Assembly: GCF_014805625.2 (NCBI RefSeq) | Contig: NW_024003752.1 | Location: forward strand, 516,784 to 580,783 | Origin: Glossina fuscipes | Lineage: Eukaryota; Arthropoda; Insecta; Diptera; Glossinidae | Direction: 5' to 3' | DNA length: 64,000 nt | Shown here: positions 1-12,315 of the stretch, piece by piece | Layout: each line of letters opens with the position of its first letter | Numbering within the stretch: position 1 is the stretch's first letter | The notes under the pieces: generated by a model | What the model saw: the letters and a program-made list of their open reading frames with translations, nothing else | Databases searched by the model: none | What the model was told of the DNA's origin: nothing | Made by a program: the position numbers and the translations under genes

Positions 1-1194
1 TCACCCGGCACAGAACTAGCGTTACATCTGACTAACAAAAATTGCCGTGTCGCCATACTGCCACATAATCTGTGATTACTTAGTGTACATGTATAAATGT
101 AGATATATACACACTCTTAGCTAACATAACATAGTTGTGAGCACACTTTTTCTCGTCTATAGACTGGTATTAAGCAATATCATAGCGAATGTTCAGCAAC
201 AACCAAATAATAAAAAAGAAAAAATAAAAAGCTTGTTGCGAACTTTGGATATCTATAATTTGAAATATATGCATAAGAACGCCGAGCAGTTGTGGTGGTT
301 TATTTTTGGAAGTTGAATCATGAAATGAACGAGGGGGGTATGTTCCACATATTAGTTGTTAATATCAAATTGAAACGTTGATCATCAAATCCGACATTAG
401 AAAAAAGATATCAAGGATGTGAATTTTAGGAAGGAAATTTTAAAGCCACCACCCGTTTTTAAGTCAATTTGACTCCTACTCTAGTATTCGTTTTGTTTAC
501 ATTTGACAAAAAGGCATATGTATTTATGATTTAGAAACTGACTTCAATTAAAAGTAACAAGGTAAAATAACACTCGTCGTGTCTGCTTATTCATAGTAGA
601 GAGGTTCTGTTCGTCGAACTGTGTGGCTTTGTATAAATCATAATATTAAGTATAAAAATAGAAACGGACAAAATAAAAAAAAGAAGAAGCTATTATTTTT
701 CATAATTAGAAATTTTGCATTATTAGCACTCACTGTCCACAAGCAATTGAGAAAATTATTCGAATATGTTATTAATATATATATGTTTATGTCCATTGTT
801 GAAGTACAAAAAAAATTTTTGTTGCATTGTTATGAGGAGGAGTATGCATTGGACATATCATGACGTCAATATCAGCTTTACTCCTATAAATTCATTACTG
901 AACTTAATCACACCTGCTCACTGGTCAACGTTGTTAAATTTAAAATATATAGTTGAAATTAAACATAAACGCATCTGCTCAAAAGACGGGCAAAAATAGC
1001 TTAAAGGCCACGGAATTTTCAAATGATGTAGAACTTAAAAATAAATTAGTAAATAACATACCAACTGTAGCGAACTGTAATCTAACGTTAATACCATATT
1101 CACTACAATATATAACAGTATGTAGGAAAATCATCTATCTAGGTAGCTCGCAATTGGTAAAATTGGTCAATGGATTCTTGACATGTTGTTGTAA
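1..1194. other. AT-rich sequence, no gene seen
   Basis: Several short open frames occur here, but their composition (Lys, Asn, Ile, Phe, Leu) is what random AT-rich DNA gives. I see no domain, repeat or terminal structure. Confidence 0.6.
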
Positions 1195-1368
1195 TCTCAA
1201 CTAGCATATACATCATTGCAACCAGATCGATTTAAAGATTATCACGTATACTTTATGCCGTCCCAAAGCACAAAAATTGCAGATGAAAAGCAAATATTCG
1301 CCGAGCTTGGAGTATCTACCAATAATCCGAATGCTTACCAAATGCCACCGATTTTGATTGTTAAATAA
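1195..1368 (+). other. Unrecognised coding-like segment
   Basis: This is an open frame of about 57 codons between stops, ending in TAA at 1366-1368. Its composition is unlike the AT-rich surroundings, with balanced Asp, Gln, Pro, Glu and Ser (for example PDRFKDYHVYFMPSQSTK). No ATG precedes it in frame except an internal Met, so it would have to be a terminal exon or the C-terminal scrap of a mobile-element protein. I do not recognise a family. A mariner-like scrap follows about 150 bases downstream on the same strand, but nothing shows that the two belong together. Confidence 0.25.
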
Positions 1369-1514
1369 GCACAAAAAAAAAAAGAGACGACTAATGTCCT
1401 AAGGACATCGATACGCAGTCCATTTACTAATGCGCATTAAGATTTGGGCACGAGAAGGCTATTTTCCACAGGGGCATCGCTTATTCTCACAGTGGAGCGA
1501 ACACACCGTATCAA

Positions 1515-1720
1515 TTGCTGTCTTATTCTCCAGATATGAGCATAGGCGACTATTATTCGTTTAGAAATTTTCGAAGTATGATTCACTAAAAGTGATTTAG
1601 ATCAAATGATCAGGTCGTTAAGGAAACTCACGGCCATTTCAAGGATTTTGAAAAATCGTTCTTTAAAAGAGACATCGAAATACAAGATAGGCATTCAAGT
1701 AAACATATTTTTTGAAGGGA
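1515..1720 (+). pseudogene. Mariner-like transposase C-terminal relic
   Basis: Frame-broken translation gives SYSPDMSIGDYYSF, which resembles the third catalytic-Asp region of mariner transposases (consensus HPPYSPDLAPSDYHLF). About 35 codons later comes a stretch resembling the C-terminal motif around FF-x-GI and RW-x-KCI (seen: FFKRDIEIQDRHSSKHIF). Stops lie between the two parts, and no terminal inverted repeats are visible. If the call is right, this is a far older insertion than the mariner at 59892. The resemblance is short, so chance similarity remains possible. Confidence 0.4.
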
Positions 1721-1809
1721 ACTTTATTGATAAATTAAGTCAAATTCTTCCAAATTTGATCTCGGGATTTGTTGATCGACGTACTCAGTGTTTAAAGATT
1801 TACATTTAA

Positions 1810-4800
1810 TTATGTAATTAGGCAAATATTTTGCTTTAAATTAGACCTTAAGGGCGCTCTCTCTGATAGCCCAATTAATGGGAAACATGAAATATTTATG
1901 TAACATTCGCATCATAGAACGATTAACAGTATTCTCCGCCTATAAGCGCAGTGAAATCATGTACTACTAATTTAAAATATTTTTTTGTAACAAATTTTAC
2001 CCGAGTTTTTAAAAGGAATTATTTCAGGTAATGTGCACTGAACACATGCAGCAGAAATGGAATCAGAGAGAACTAGTGCTTATGATAGTATGGAAAATAC
2101 CCTATGAGTATACTGGTAAAGAGGGTACATCTTATAGTTACCGGGTAGATTGTCTGTATTTAGCCTTTAAGTAATGCTTTAATACGCTTTAACAATCTGT
2201 ATATTTACATTAATATGTTTCTCACATATATTTACAATAATATCTCTTCATTGTTTCTGGTTGCTTACATATTTTTTTCTCAATGTGTACTTGGTTCGTT
2301 CTTAATCAAAAACTACAATCTGATGCAGCGCAAAACTATTCACAATGTTGTCTTTCTTAGTCGCCACTCGTAGCAACCTCGAAGCTTGATAAGTTTAACA
2401 TTAGAACTACCACGTGTATCAATTTTTTGATTTTTTCAACATCCGACGTCTGAAAAAATTAAGTTCCAAAATTTTCTAGGGTCATATTTTTATTTCACTA
2501 CTGTTATTATTACAGTAATTATAAAGCTTTAGGCCGGGAGACGTTCTAACGTGAGGGCACATCAAAAATGTGGTGAATGTTCTTCCAACATCGATCTGCA
2601 CGGACAGTAAAAGACGCTGCAGCTAAAGAGGTATAGATAGGTCATATCAATATAAAAGATTTCCTTATTCAATATTTATTTATTTTAGTTGATTTTGAAA
2701 ACTGCAATGTTACCCTTAAAAGGTTTACACGTATAGTTCTCATTATTTGGCTTTCGCGTAATCTGTCTAGAGTAATTTTTTTTAAATTTTGAATGACTCC
2801 TGATAACACTAAAAATATTGCGGAGGAAAACCGCACTGTTATTGAATATGATTTTGAAATTAGATGATTTCACGATTCTAGCTCCGTTTGTCGGTAGAGT
2901 AATCAAATTCATGGACCTAGCCTACTGAGCCGCATGACAACGAAAAGAAACAAAACAAGAGAAAGAGGAAAATGCGAACCAAAAAAAACACAAAAGGATT
3001 TGAACCTGAAGAGGGAGAGAGAAACAAATAAGAAAAACGGTGTGAGTTCGTTCTTGGAGTCGGTGGTCTGTCGTTCGTTCGTCCGGAGTAAGTCCGTCTG
3101 TATCTGTCCTAAGTCCCCCTACAGTCCCCCACGCGTGCACACCCTCATCGCACTCCTGCTACAGCAGTAGTATGTTCAACCTTAGCCACTCATTGCAGCT
3201 CACATGTAAGCCAGAACAATAAAAAGGAAGGTAAATACCTGACCGTTGTCAGCAATTGAAGCAGCAGATCCAGTGGCGAAGTCGTTGATGTTGTTGCTTT
3301 TTGTTCAGCCGAACAGAACCACTGCGCCTCCTTATTCTCCCTCCAATGAGCACCTTCTTCAGTGATAGCAACGGCGAATGGGGTGGTCATAAGCAGACTA
3401 TTCTTTGGTTTGTTTGCTCCAGAATTAATTCATTAACAATTTTTCCCAAACGTCATGTATTTTCACATTTTTCGCACCTTGGGAATCGAATTAGTTTCTG
3501 TGGGATCTTCCAATACTTCATTTCTGGATCCACTTCATAGGCAATTTTACTAATACCTTTTTTTTCCTTTTTTCGTAAGTACTTCTAGTAAACCGTAACA
3601 ATAAAAACTGCAAATATTTCATTTCCATTGTTTATCGATTTATTATAAATTTTGACAATTTTACAAAGCAAATTTTTCACATTTCTTGACATCAAATGCT
3701 TAGAAAACCTCTTTCATTTATTTAGATAACAAAAAATTTACTGTTTTTGCATTCATTTGCGTTTTGCTTTGTTTCAGTTTTGGTTCACTTATTGCTGTTA
3801 GTTGTACATAAGTGTATGCATATTGAACTTATTTCTGTGTCCATATGTATAGATATGTATTATTTTTTTCTTTCATCGCGTACATAGGTAATCCATTTTA
3901 TAACTGAATAATGGTAAAAAAGCCATCTAATACTTTCATTTACATCGACACATCTACACATGTCATTTTTTTTTAAATATTTCTTACAAAGCGTTAATTT
4001 TAATATTTGCTTTTCTTTTCTGTAGTTTCAGGATATATATCAATACCGTATTATTTATATTTTTTTGTGAATAAATTTTGCTGGCTAGCTTTCCCGGTTA
4101 TTGTTTTCACTGCTTGGTTATACTTTGCTTATCAATCTTTTTGGTACTTAACGCGACTATTTATATAAAAATTTGTTCATATCCGTAGTAATATTTGTGT
4201 ATGTTTAACGAGCAGGCTTGACTTCGTTTTCTTTTAGTCGCTTACAATCGCTTTTAAAAATTGTTCTAATTCTTCGATTATAACAAAACACAATTTCTTT
4301 TATTCATCCCTTAGGAGTTGATGTAATACCCTTTACGTTTACCGGTTCTTATTAATCTATCTTTCCATTGAACAGCTTTAAAAATTCAAACACAACACAC
4401 TGTATTGTTTTCTTTTTTTTTATACTTTGACTAAATATATTTTTTTAAGATTTTTTGTTTTAGAGTTATATCTTGAGATGCGACTTGAAAAATGATCTCC
4501 AGAATTGACGATGCTGTGCGTTCGGCTGTTCTTACGCGACTCTGTATTAGCAGCCAAATCAATCAAAGTAAAGGAAACCTAACTTGCTCGCGTGATTTTC
4601 TTCTTTTTTTCCCAAAATCACGCGATTTTACTACATGAGAACTTAAGCTCGGAGCATAGATCGCGGCCACGTATTTAGGTTCCAATAGTTTCTGTTATTT
4701 TTTCTTTGATATCTCTCGATGCCATTGTCCATACCAAGGAGCAATGACCGGTATACTCACAGCAGCGGGCAACCGCTATGTTATTACTTTTTATATAGCT

Positions 4801-5350
4801 CTCTGAAATTACAGAATCGGGCTCTCCCATTAGAAATCACCGGCTGAAGGAGAACGTAGGTAGGGTAGGGCAGAATAATCCAAAGCCTAAAATCTGCCTG
4901 TTCGGTAAGTAGAGATCGTCCTTCCGTGTATTCTTATAAGGGTAAGTCACGTGTATTTCGTTTCGTTGTAACCGTCTGCAGAATGTCCGTGGGACAGAAA
5001 TTTGAAACCGCCAATATTTCCTGAACTAGTCAGCTCAACAATAACATGTGGGTCCGTCTCTACAGCTCTCTTGAAGCGCCACTTAACTGTAACCCTAAAA
5101 CCATCGACATTGTGTTTAATGCTGAATTATGTTAAAAGTTCCCGTTTAATAAAACTTTTTGGATTTATTATGGTCAGCAATATTGAATTTAAAAGAAAAA
5201 AACAAAAAAAAATTATTCACCCTTTTTGCTATTCTTTTAAAAAATTAACTCACTTTTAACAACATTGAATACAACTCTTATCGGAAGTTTATTTAAGTAG
5301 CTATGTACACTGTCAAATGCTTTGGAGTTTACCTGCCGTTGTCCTGCACA
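1810..5350. other. Long AT-rich stretch without recognisable gene
   Basis: Nothing supportable as a gene. Around 2930-3400 the base composition is less AT-rich and open frames occur on both strands, but none shows a domain. From 3540 to 4480 the sequence is T-rich and low in complexity. A perfect hairpin at 4588-4625 is listed separately. Confidence 0.55.
4588..4625. repeat. Perfect 12-bp inverted repeat (hairpin)
   Basis: TCGCGTGATTTT at 4588-4599 is exactly complementary to AAAATCACGCGA at 4614-4625, with a 14-base pyrimidine loop. The CpG-containing stem stands out in T-rich DNA. No flanking gene explains it. Confidence 0.7.
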
Positions 5351-5353
5351 TTG

Positions 5354-5542
5354 CTATGGATGGAGTTTACCTAATGTCGTCGCCGCCGCTTTTGGCTTGA
5401 TAATCAGGTTTGGCATATCTTTATTTTCCAAGGCTCTTTTTAATACCGCGTATAACGTGTTATCAAAGGCATCGGGAGCCAATTGCTTGGCTTCTGTCGC
5501 CCCCTTGATGATACTGCTCAGTTTTGGCACTTTGGTAGGCAA
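5354..5542 (-). other. Unrecognised small ORF with coding-like composition
   Basis: A 62-codon frame with Ala, Lys, Pro and Leu-rich composition (for example DAFDNTLYAVLKRALENKD, then an Ala-rich run KPKAAATTLGKLHP) on the minus strand. It differs from the Phe/Ile/Asn-rich noise frames around it and could be an exon or a scrap of a mobile-element gag/ORF1 protein. The plus-strand frame over the same bases is its shadow. I do not recognise a family, and no neighbour helps. Confidence 0.25.
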
Positions 5543-5559
5543 ACTGGTACTTGTGTAGG

Positions 5560-8050
5560 GGCCTTATTCCCTGGTAGGTTACCGTAATGAAGTTATTATG
5601 ACTTTAGTAGAAAGAAAATATTTGAGTTGGAAAAAAACAAATCTGTGAACAAAATCTTTGAAGAAGACGACGGTTGGATGCGGCAGTGAAAGCAGTTTAC
5701 ACTGAAGAGTAAAGAATAGAACTGAACGTAATTGAAAGAAAGACTATTAGAATGTAATGCAAAACTAATGTATTGAAGCGCATTAGGTGGAAATGTTGGA
5801 GAATAGGAACATATTTAAAGTAGTTTTTTCACCACAAAAACTCTTTGGTAAATAATTAAACATTTAAACAACAAACTCTAGAGTCCTAACCAAATTAGAA
5901 GAGAAATAACCTTCAACAAATGGAGCTTGTTAATAAAATTCGCCCATTCTAAAATAAGGTAAAACTATTTCGGTTAAACTGAGAATTTTTCTATTTTAGT
6001 TGTAGCGAAATATTTGTATAACAGAGAGTAAATTTTGTGAAACTAACAGTGGGATAAGTAAAACTTATACAGACCAACGAGTAATAGAAAACTAGTAACT
6101 GTGTTAAACATTAAGGAAGAAATTTAATTGGTTTTCATTGACCTAAAACAAAATCAAACTTATCATAAGTTAAATTGTATAATAAAATTTTAAGTATTTT
6201 TCATATATTTTAAGTTAACTCCTTTTTTTTTTGTTTTTTATACATATAATGTCGTATATGCTCAATAAATAGACAACATCGCTTCCACCCACCGGCATCT
6301 CTTCTCTAGGTAATTTTTTGACATTCTATCTCAATTGCGTACAGTATTTGCGTTAGTTGTTAACCGTGCAGAGTGTCCACTTTTATAATGATTCCTATTC
6401 TTCTTACTAGTTGTTGCTGCCAACTATTGTGATTCTAATGAACATTGTTGGTTTGACAAATATATGACACGAACTATTGTATAAATTTCACTTATACATT
6501 AGTTAAATTTTAGAAATTAAACATGTAGATATAAACAAACAAGGATGCTTTTGTAGGTTTTCTATAAAAATTTATTTATTTGAAAGGGGAATTCGCAAAT
6601 ACTCAGCTGCGTAGTTCCTGTAAACTACATCAACTACTCAGAGTTCTTATATTCTGTCATTGCAAACTTGTATTCGCCTCGAATGTCATTTTATGTAATT
6701 TAAAAAAAAATCAGATTCCGTTAGCTTGTTATGAGCCACTGCCAATTTCTCTTTTACACATAGGTTCTTTTCGTTTCGAACATTTTCATATTTGTTGTTA
6801 AACGCCTTTTCTTGATTTTAAATCAAATATCAAAACATCTTCCGCTATATGTTTTACAGCAAAATCAATCTATTTCGTTCAGCTCTGCAATATTGTCTCA
6901 TAGGGTCATCCATATTCACTTCCTGCATTTTTCTATTGTCCTAATTCCACTTTTTAGCATTGTTTCAAATAAGCTTCGTATTTTTTCACAATTTTATGCA
7001 GCCGATGATGCCACTTTTGTTATTTTCAATTTTTTTTTTATTTTCTTTGGAATTAAAGTCTTTTCCCTTCTTTACAATTTCAATTAGTTGCAGTTCTTCG
7101 GTCTTTGTACTCACATCATGAGAGGTTCTTTTTGTTTTTCTAACTTTTAGCTTCGAAGTTCTTGTGAGCTAATTTGTTTACTCTTATAAGTTTGTATCAC
7201 GACTATTCTGCTTTTGTTTTTTATAATAATTTCCTACCATGACAAAATTCTTATGACAATAGTCTTATATATGCATGTAAATACACGTATATATAGATTT
7301 TAATCCTTTTATTATTTTATGTAATGTTTAAAATATTCTTACCAGAATGGTGTGTTAACTTCGATTGTGAGATAAAGCGGTCGTAAAGAATGATGTTGGT
7401 AATACATGAGTTTTTGGGTTTTTTGATTGCTCAATGAAGGATCGAGCTTATCGATCGGTTGTGCTTATTCTAATTTACAAAATAATTAAATACGGTTTTT
7501 AAGCTAGTTGTGAAAAAGGCGATGTAAACTATCTAATGTCTAAGTTGAATTACATATGAAAAATAAACTTTTTTGGTCATCTATAATTACAGTACATTTA
7601 ACTATGGAAGTACTTAACATACATATTAAATCATACTAGTATATTGTGTACAAGCACCTATGAACCCATAAAGAACACTTGCTGTAACTTGAGAATAAAC
7701 AAATTTCTTAAGAAAAAAAATTACTTTTATTTTGAAATACGGTTTCAACTAGATTAAAAATATTTCTAAACAGTCTAATGCCAGAAGTAAAAAAAAAAAT
7801 TTATAGAAATCGACGTACAGGGAAGGATTCTAAAAGGCAATAAAATAACTAAATGCGAAGTCACCACAAGTTCAGCATTACCTAACCATAGCCATCGCAG
7901 ATCCAATCTTCGATACATTATTATTCTTTTCCTTTTTATTTTCTTCTTTATCCTAACATAATTTTTCAAGTTTGAAAGTTATGTTACAATAGCAGCAACT
8001 TTCTTCTTACACCGGACAAATACACTGCAGCATGAAAAACTTCCGCACGA
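5560..8050. other. AT-rich stretch without recognisable gene
   Basis: Only short Phe/Ile/Ser-rich frames. No repeat family or element motif found here on either strand. Confidence 0.5.
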
Positions 8051-8059
8051 AAGGTATGA

Positions 8060-8392
8060 CAACTGTGCTGGGTGCTGCCGAAATGTCCAGTCATGCCATT
8101 TGTATTAGGAGCATACATGTTATAATAAAAACATCCCTCATGGCCTTAAAGAATCTACAAGCTGGCTGTGAATCACTTTTAATGCAAATTGTGTTGGAAA
8201 AATAAACTAGAAGACCCATTTGCTTTCGAAAAATTGCTTGAAGATTCAAAAGCGTTACCAACCCTGAAGCAATTTTTGTTTTTCCTTGAAGACACATACA
8301 TCGAGTTCAGATTCTTTAAGCAGTCGTATTTGCAACCCTGTCTGGAGCAATTAATCTCAGCGACTAAGAATGTCGCTCGTAAGGAATAAAGC
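8060..8392 (+). pseudogene. Possible BEL/Pao-type gag relic
   Basis: The 66-codon frame from 8189 contains ALPTLKQFLFFLEDTYIEFR. This resembles the LPT-x-x-x-x-L-x-FLE motif found late in the capsid-like part of BEL/Pao gag proteins. The preceding bases, in another frame (around 8100-8200), give ALKNLQAGCESLLMQIVLEK, which resembles the region just upstream in the same proteins. The relic therefore carries at least one frameshift. No zinc knuckle or pol follows; the next feature downstream is the 3' end of a CR1-like element on the opposite strand. The identification rests on two short motifs in the right order. Confidence 0.4.
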
Positions 8393-9067
8393 TGAGATGC
8401 TAAGGGAATAAACGACCAGTCTTAATAGAAGAAAAGGGGAAGAGGAATATGAGTATGCAATAGTTGAACGCTAAGTAACCAAGTAATTTAAACGTTCAAT
8501 TATCACTTATTCGAATTTTATGCGCGATCTTATTTTTGTTTGAAGTCGAATTTAAAAAAACAAAATGCTTTAATACTGAGAGAAATGCTTACAATCTAAT
8601 CTAAGCTACTTGTATTTGACTCTACATTGGCTTAAGATGATTGCACTTTGTAGTCTTTACAAAGTTTTGTGTGGGATAAGAACGTTGATGACAGGATATT
8701 GTGGAATAAACCCACGAAAATAAATATTTATTTATTTAATAGTGATATATTTATTAATTTTTTTTTATATATTTTAATTCTACTTATACATTAAACTCAA
8801 CTAAACAAATAACAGTCGAGTTCAATTAGCACTTAAAGAAAAACTTATATTAAATTAATAATAAAAGTTAGTATAAGTACAATAAAACAAATAAGACGGA
8901 AAAAGAAGAAAGCATGTACACAATCAGCATAGAGCCACACTTACAACCGGTACAGGACCAAATTGCAAATGAACCCCTAAGCCATCGCAAACATGTATAA
9001 GCCTGGCAACCGATAATACTTAACAACAATTAATCTTCCAATTCGTAATGACTTTTAAGGATAAAAG

Positions 9068-9643
9068 CTAGTTTAAGTAAGACATAGGTAAATCGCGCGT
9101 ATTAAGCAATGTTGCTTTAATGGTCTTTAAAGAGTCCGATAACGAGAATAAGTGATAGACGTCATTTAGGTTCTTGCAAACTACTCTGAGCGGATTAATC
9201 AGCTCATAATTATATTTACACTGACTAAGCTTAACTAAAATAAAGTGCCTAGAAAAGCGGTTAGGGACATTAAACCTTATTTGACCAAGTAATGCAGGCG
9301 AGTCAATAGCACCATTTATCACTTTGATTACGAAGGAAAAGCCAAGAACAAATCTACGTTTCTCAAGAGACGGTAGGGACAGCAGAAGCAACCTATTTTC
9401 ATACGGAGGAAGAGAGGCAATCGGATCGCAACCCAAATTCCTAAGGGCAAACAGCAAGAATTGCTTTTGAACATTTTCAATTGAATCTACATAGCACCTA
9501 TATAAGGGAGACCACACAACGGAGACATACTCGAGTATGGGTCTAACCAAGCACATGAACATCCTTTTCGTAATGTAGGGATCATCAAGCTCTTTGGACC
9601 ACCTTTTTATAGAACCAAGCGCGGACCTAGCCTTGCTTATCAA
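9068..9643 (-). pseudogene. CR1-like reverse transcriptase, thumb and C-terminal region
   Basis: A 191-codon frame covering the part of a CR1-like RT that follows the palm: ARSALGSIKRWSKEL, then a region beginning KRMFMCLVRPILEYVSVVWS. That is the characteristic L-x-RP-x-LEY-x-x-VW-x-P motif of non-LTR RTs, followed by the family C-terminal tail. It stays open to its natural end close to the 3' UTR. It overlaps the end of the upstream RT frame by four bases at a deletion junction that has removed the catalytic Y-x-DD motif. This region is missing from copy 2, so the two copies are damaged in complementary places. Confidence 0.8.
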
Positions 9644-10035
9644 GAGCCATTCATTTCACTAAAAAGAAAGGGAAGCCCAGAGGCTTGGAGTTTAAAGATA
9701 AGTAAGTTATGGTTAACCATATCAAACACTTTGCTTAAATCAGTGTATATCACATCTGTGCGGGAGCCACTAGAAAAAGCCTTGAAAACATGACAAGTAA
9801 ACTCTAACAAGTTAGTGACTGTAGATCGCCCTTTCCGAAAGCCGTGCTGGTGCGGAGAAATATACGAATTAATGGCAAAGGCCAAATGCTGAGTCACAAT
9901 TCGCTCGAACAACTTGGGCAAGACACTCAACTTGGCTATGCCTTCGTAGTTCTTAACAAATTGTCTACTTCCACTCTTGTGGATAGGAATAAGGAAACTA
10001 CTCTTCCAACACGAAGGGAAAACACCTAAAATCAA
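9640..10035 (-). pseudogene. CR1-like reverse transcriptase, fingers and early palm
   Basis: 131 codons with the standard non-LTR RT order. WKSSFLIPIHKSGSR precedes NYEGIAKLSVLPKLFERI (motif 1-2 region), then HQHGFRKGRSTVTNLLEF (the Q-x-GF-x-x-G-x-S-T motif), then DLSKVFDMVNHNLL, which corresponds to palm motif A (D-x-x-KAFD-x-V-x-H; Ala is Val here). Shortly after, at LPFLFSE, the sequence jumps to the thumb region, so motifs B and C (Y-x-DD) are gone. RT activity is impossible from this copy. The frame continues upstream with a frameshift into the region around 10040-10200. Confidence 0.85.
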
Positions 10036-10196
10036 AGTTAAAAATCCTTCAGATCACACCACATAACTCGACAGCGCAAGATTTAAGTATATATGATGGT
10101 ACTCCATCAGATCCTGGCCCACAACAATATTTTACAGAACTCAACCCTTTAAAAACGTCATCTTCCGACATTGCCAACTTAGGAATTGAGACAGAG

Positions 10197-11417
10197 TTAT
10201 AGGATATGGGTAGTTTGCTGATAAATCGAAATTAGCAATCGAAAAGTTTCGTCGGAAATACTCAGCAAACAGATTTGAGATTCCAAAATCATCCGAGGAA
10301 TCAGAGCCATTAAAAGAAACATAAGAGGGATATGTGGGAATTTTTCTTTTTGAGTTAACAAATTTACAAAAGTATTTAGGATTAGCAAACAGAGAGGATT
10401 TAATGAACTGAAGGTATCTGCAGTAATAATGGTGGTTGAGGGAAATATATGTCTCGCCACCGAGTAAGCCAAATAGTCGAGCGCATAGCCATTTTTCGAA
10501 TATTTTTTTAATAGCGAGCTTTTTCTATTCTTGCAACATTTAATTGTCTTGTTAAACCACGGGGGACACCTGCTTAGAAGTCGGCACTGCTTAATTGAAG
10601 CAGATGCAGCAATAGCTAGATTTAATGTATTGTAGAACGATGACAATAATCTTTCAATACTTCCGGTTGAGAAATCAAGCCTCATATGTGGAAGACGATG
10701 TTTTAGCAGTACAATATTGATTTTATGAAAATCATAACATATATTTAAAAAAGTTTGACTTGGCACATTAAGGCATTTCAACAAACCATCATTAATATGA
10801 TGAAAGGAAATGCATATTGATGGATGATAAGGATCCTCAGGTAAACGAGAAGGTGGACAACGATTTACGTTAATCTCAGAAAAGTTGGCAAAGCATAGAT
10901 CAAACAGTCTACCATTACAATTAAAGGTACGATTATATTGAACTAAATTATGATCAAACAATTTATTAAAGAACACAACAGCCCTATCAGACGTTGAAGT
11001 AGGAACCAAACAGACAGAATTATCAGAGTTACACCAAGTGACTTGAGGCAAATTGAAGTCACCCAGTGCAACGACCAAATCGGTGGGTCTAGACCGCTTG
11101 GCCACTTCACAAATGAGGGCAGCGTGTTTCCTGTAAATGGATATATCAGAATTTGGGGGAATATAGGAGCAGGTTATAAATAGATGTTTATCAGACATAT
11201 TCGCACGAATAGCGATAAATTCAACGTCAGGAGAAGTGGGAAATTCAATTAAATTGGACGGGACTGACGCAGATATGGCAATTAATACACCACCACCAAT
11301 GCGATTTACTCGATCATTTCTAAACACTTGGAAAGAATTATGAAAAAGTTCCGACGAATGTAGATCGGGTTTTAGCCAAGTTTCAGTAAAGGCCAAACAG
11401 AAAAATTCCGTGCTCAC
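10197..11417 (-). pseudogene. CR1-like endonuclease with start of RT region
   Basis: 406 codons. The N-terminal 220 or so are an apurinic/apyrimidinic-type endonuclease: AFTETWL near the start (catalytic Glu motif), NRIGGGVLIAI, ITCSYIPPNSD, ALGDFNLPQVTW (active-site D-x-N), NGRLFDLCFANF, and a degenerate S/D-x-H motif at DPYHPSI. This enzyme nicks target DNA to prime reverse transcription. After a linker, PPWFNKTIKCCKNRK marks the conserved PPW-x-N-K block before the RT. Frame shifts after about codon 330 turn the end into out-of-frame residues. The true start lies upstream, because the family motif for the first catalytic Asn is not in this frame. Confidence 0.85.
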
Positions 11418-11500
11418 AGAATTTAGAAAAGTGGAACGAATTTTCGAATTTAGGCCCCTAACATTTTGATAAATGAGAGATAGTGGGCCTGAAGAAACAA

Positions 11501-11809
11501 TTAGTTTTTTGAAGGCGACAAGACTATTGCTTTGGTATTACGGGGACGATCTCGAGGGATAAATTCCTTAATTAAGGATCCTACTGGCCACAGTGATTTG
11601 TTTAACAACATATCACTGTTTTCAGTCGGAACTAATATTTTAAAAGAGGAGATTGCTCTAGCTTGAGAAGGAGCCATTTTGAAGATGCTAACACGCTTTA
11701 AGTTGACTGATGGGACTTTCGCCGCCAGATAACATTTTATGTTATCCACCGATGATTCAGGTGCCAGTCTTGACACAAATATTGCTTTTTTGGGAGGAAC
11801 TGCCGTCAA
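11501..11809 (-). pseudogene. CR1-like ORF1, C-terminal domain
   Basis: 102 codons beginning PPKKAIFVSRLAPESSVDN and including AISSFKILVPTENSDML and WPVGSLIKEFIPRDRPRNTK. The same domain recurs at 53710-54099, 26090-26190, 36010-36190 and, more distantly, 47330-47540, which makes it a reliable marker of the family. In LINEs ORF1 binds element RNA and acts as a nucleic-acid chaperone; I infer that role from position only. It reaches its stop about 80 bases before the endonuclease frame. The same frame is open upstream to about 11920, where a frameshift separates it from the middle of ORF1. Confidence 0.75.
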
Positions 11810-11934
11810 GCAAATATCATTAGTTAGAACAGGAGGTTTCGCGGTTGTGGAGTTTAGAGTTATGGAGAATATAGATGGCGTTATCGCCGTTGCACCAGCA
11901 GCCTGTGCGACTTACCCGGTCTTGTGACTAGCGT

Positions 11935-12315
11935 TCACATTCGAATAGCCAAGGGGAGAGGATGATTTATTTTGTCTTTATTATTTTTAGGCGATGGCGC
12001 TTGACTAGAGTGAGTGGCGGTTACGGGCGGAGATACCCTTGCCACTTCAGCGTAGCTTAAAACGGAAGAACTTGCCGGCTTGTTTGTATCTATTTTGTTA
12101 CCAACCGACTCAACAATATCGGAAACATTAACGTTCATTTTAGAGTTAGAGGGAGTGGTAACTTGTACCAACGAATCAGATTTGGAGAAACCCAGAGGTG
12201 ACGTCCCACACGCTACGCTACGAGTAGAATATGAGTGCCCAATAAAACGACACCCATCAAACCTAGACTTAATTAGCTCAAACTTCTCCCACAAGGAGCC
12301 GAGATTTCTACTCAA
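11935..12315 (-). pseudogene. CR1-like ORF1, middle linker
   Basis: 126 codons, rich in Ser, Pro and Asn, with no catalytic motif. It looks like the low-complexity linker between the ORF1 finger and the C-terminal domain. The start LGSLWEKFELIKSRFDGC continues directly from the finger frame, which it overlaps by eight bases, so one frameshift lies near 12310. A second frameshift lies near 11930. Confidence 0.65.

Noticed and set aside
2922..3170. Overlapping frames on both strands in a GC-richer island
   Set aside because: Arg/Lys-rich and Ser/Cys-rich translations without motif; no preference for either strand.
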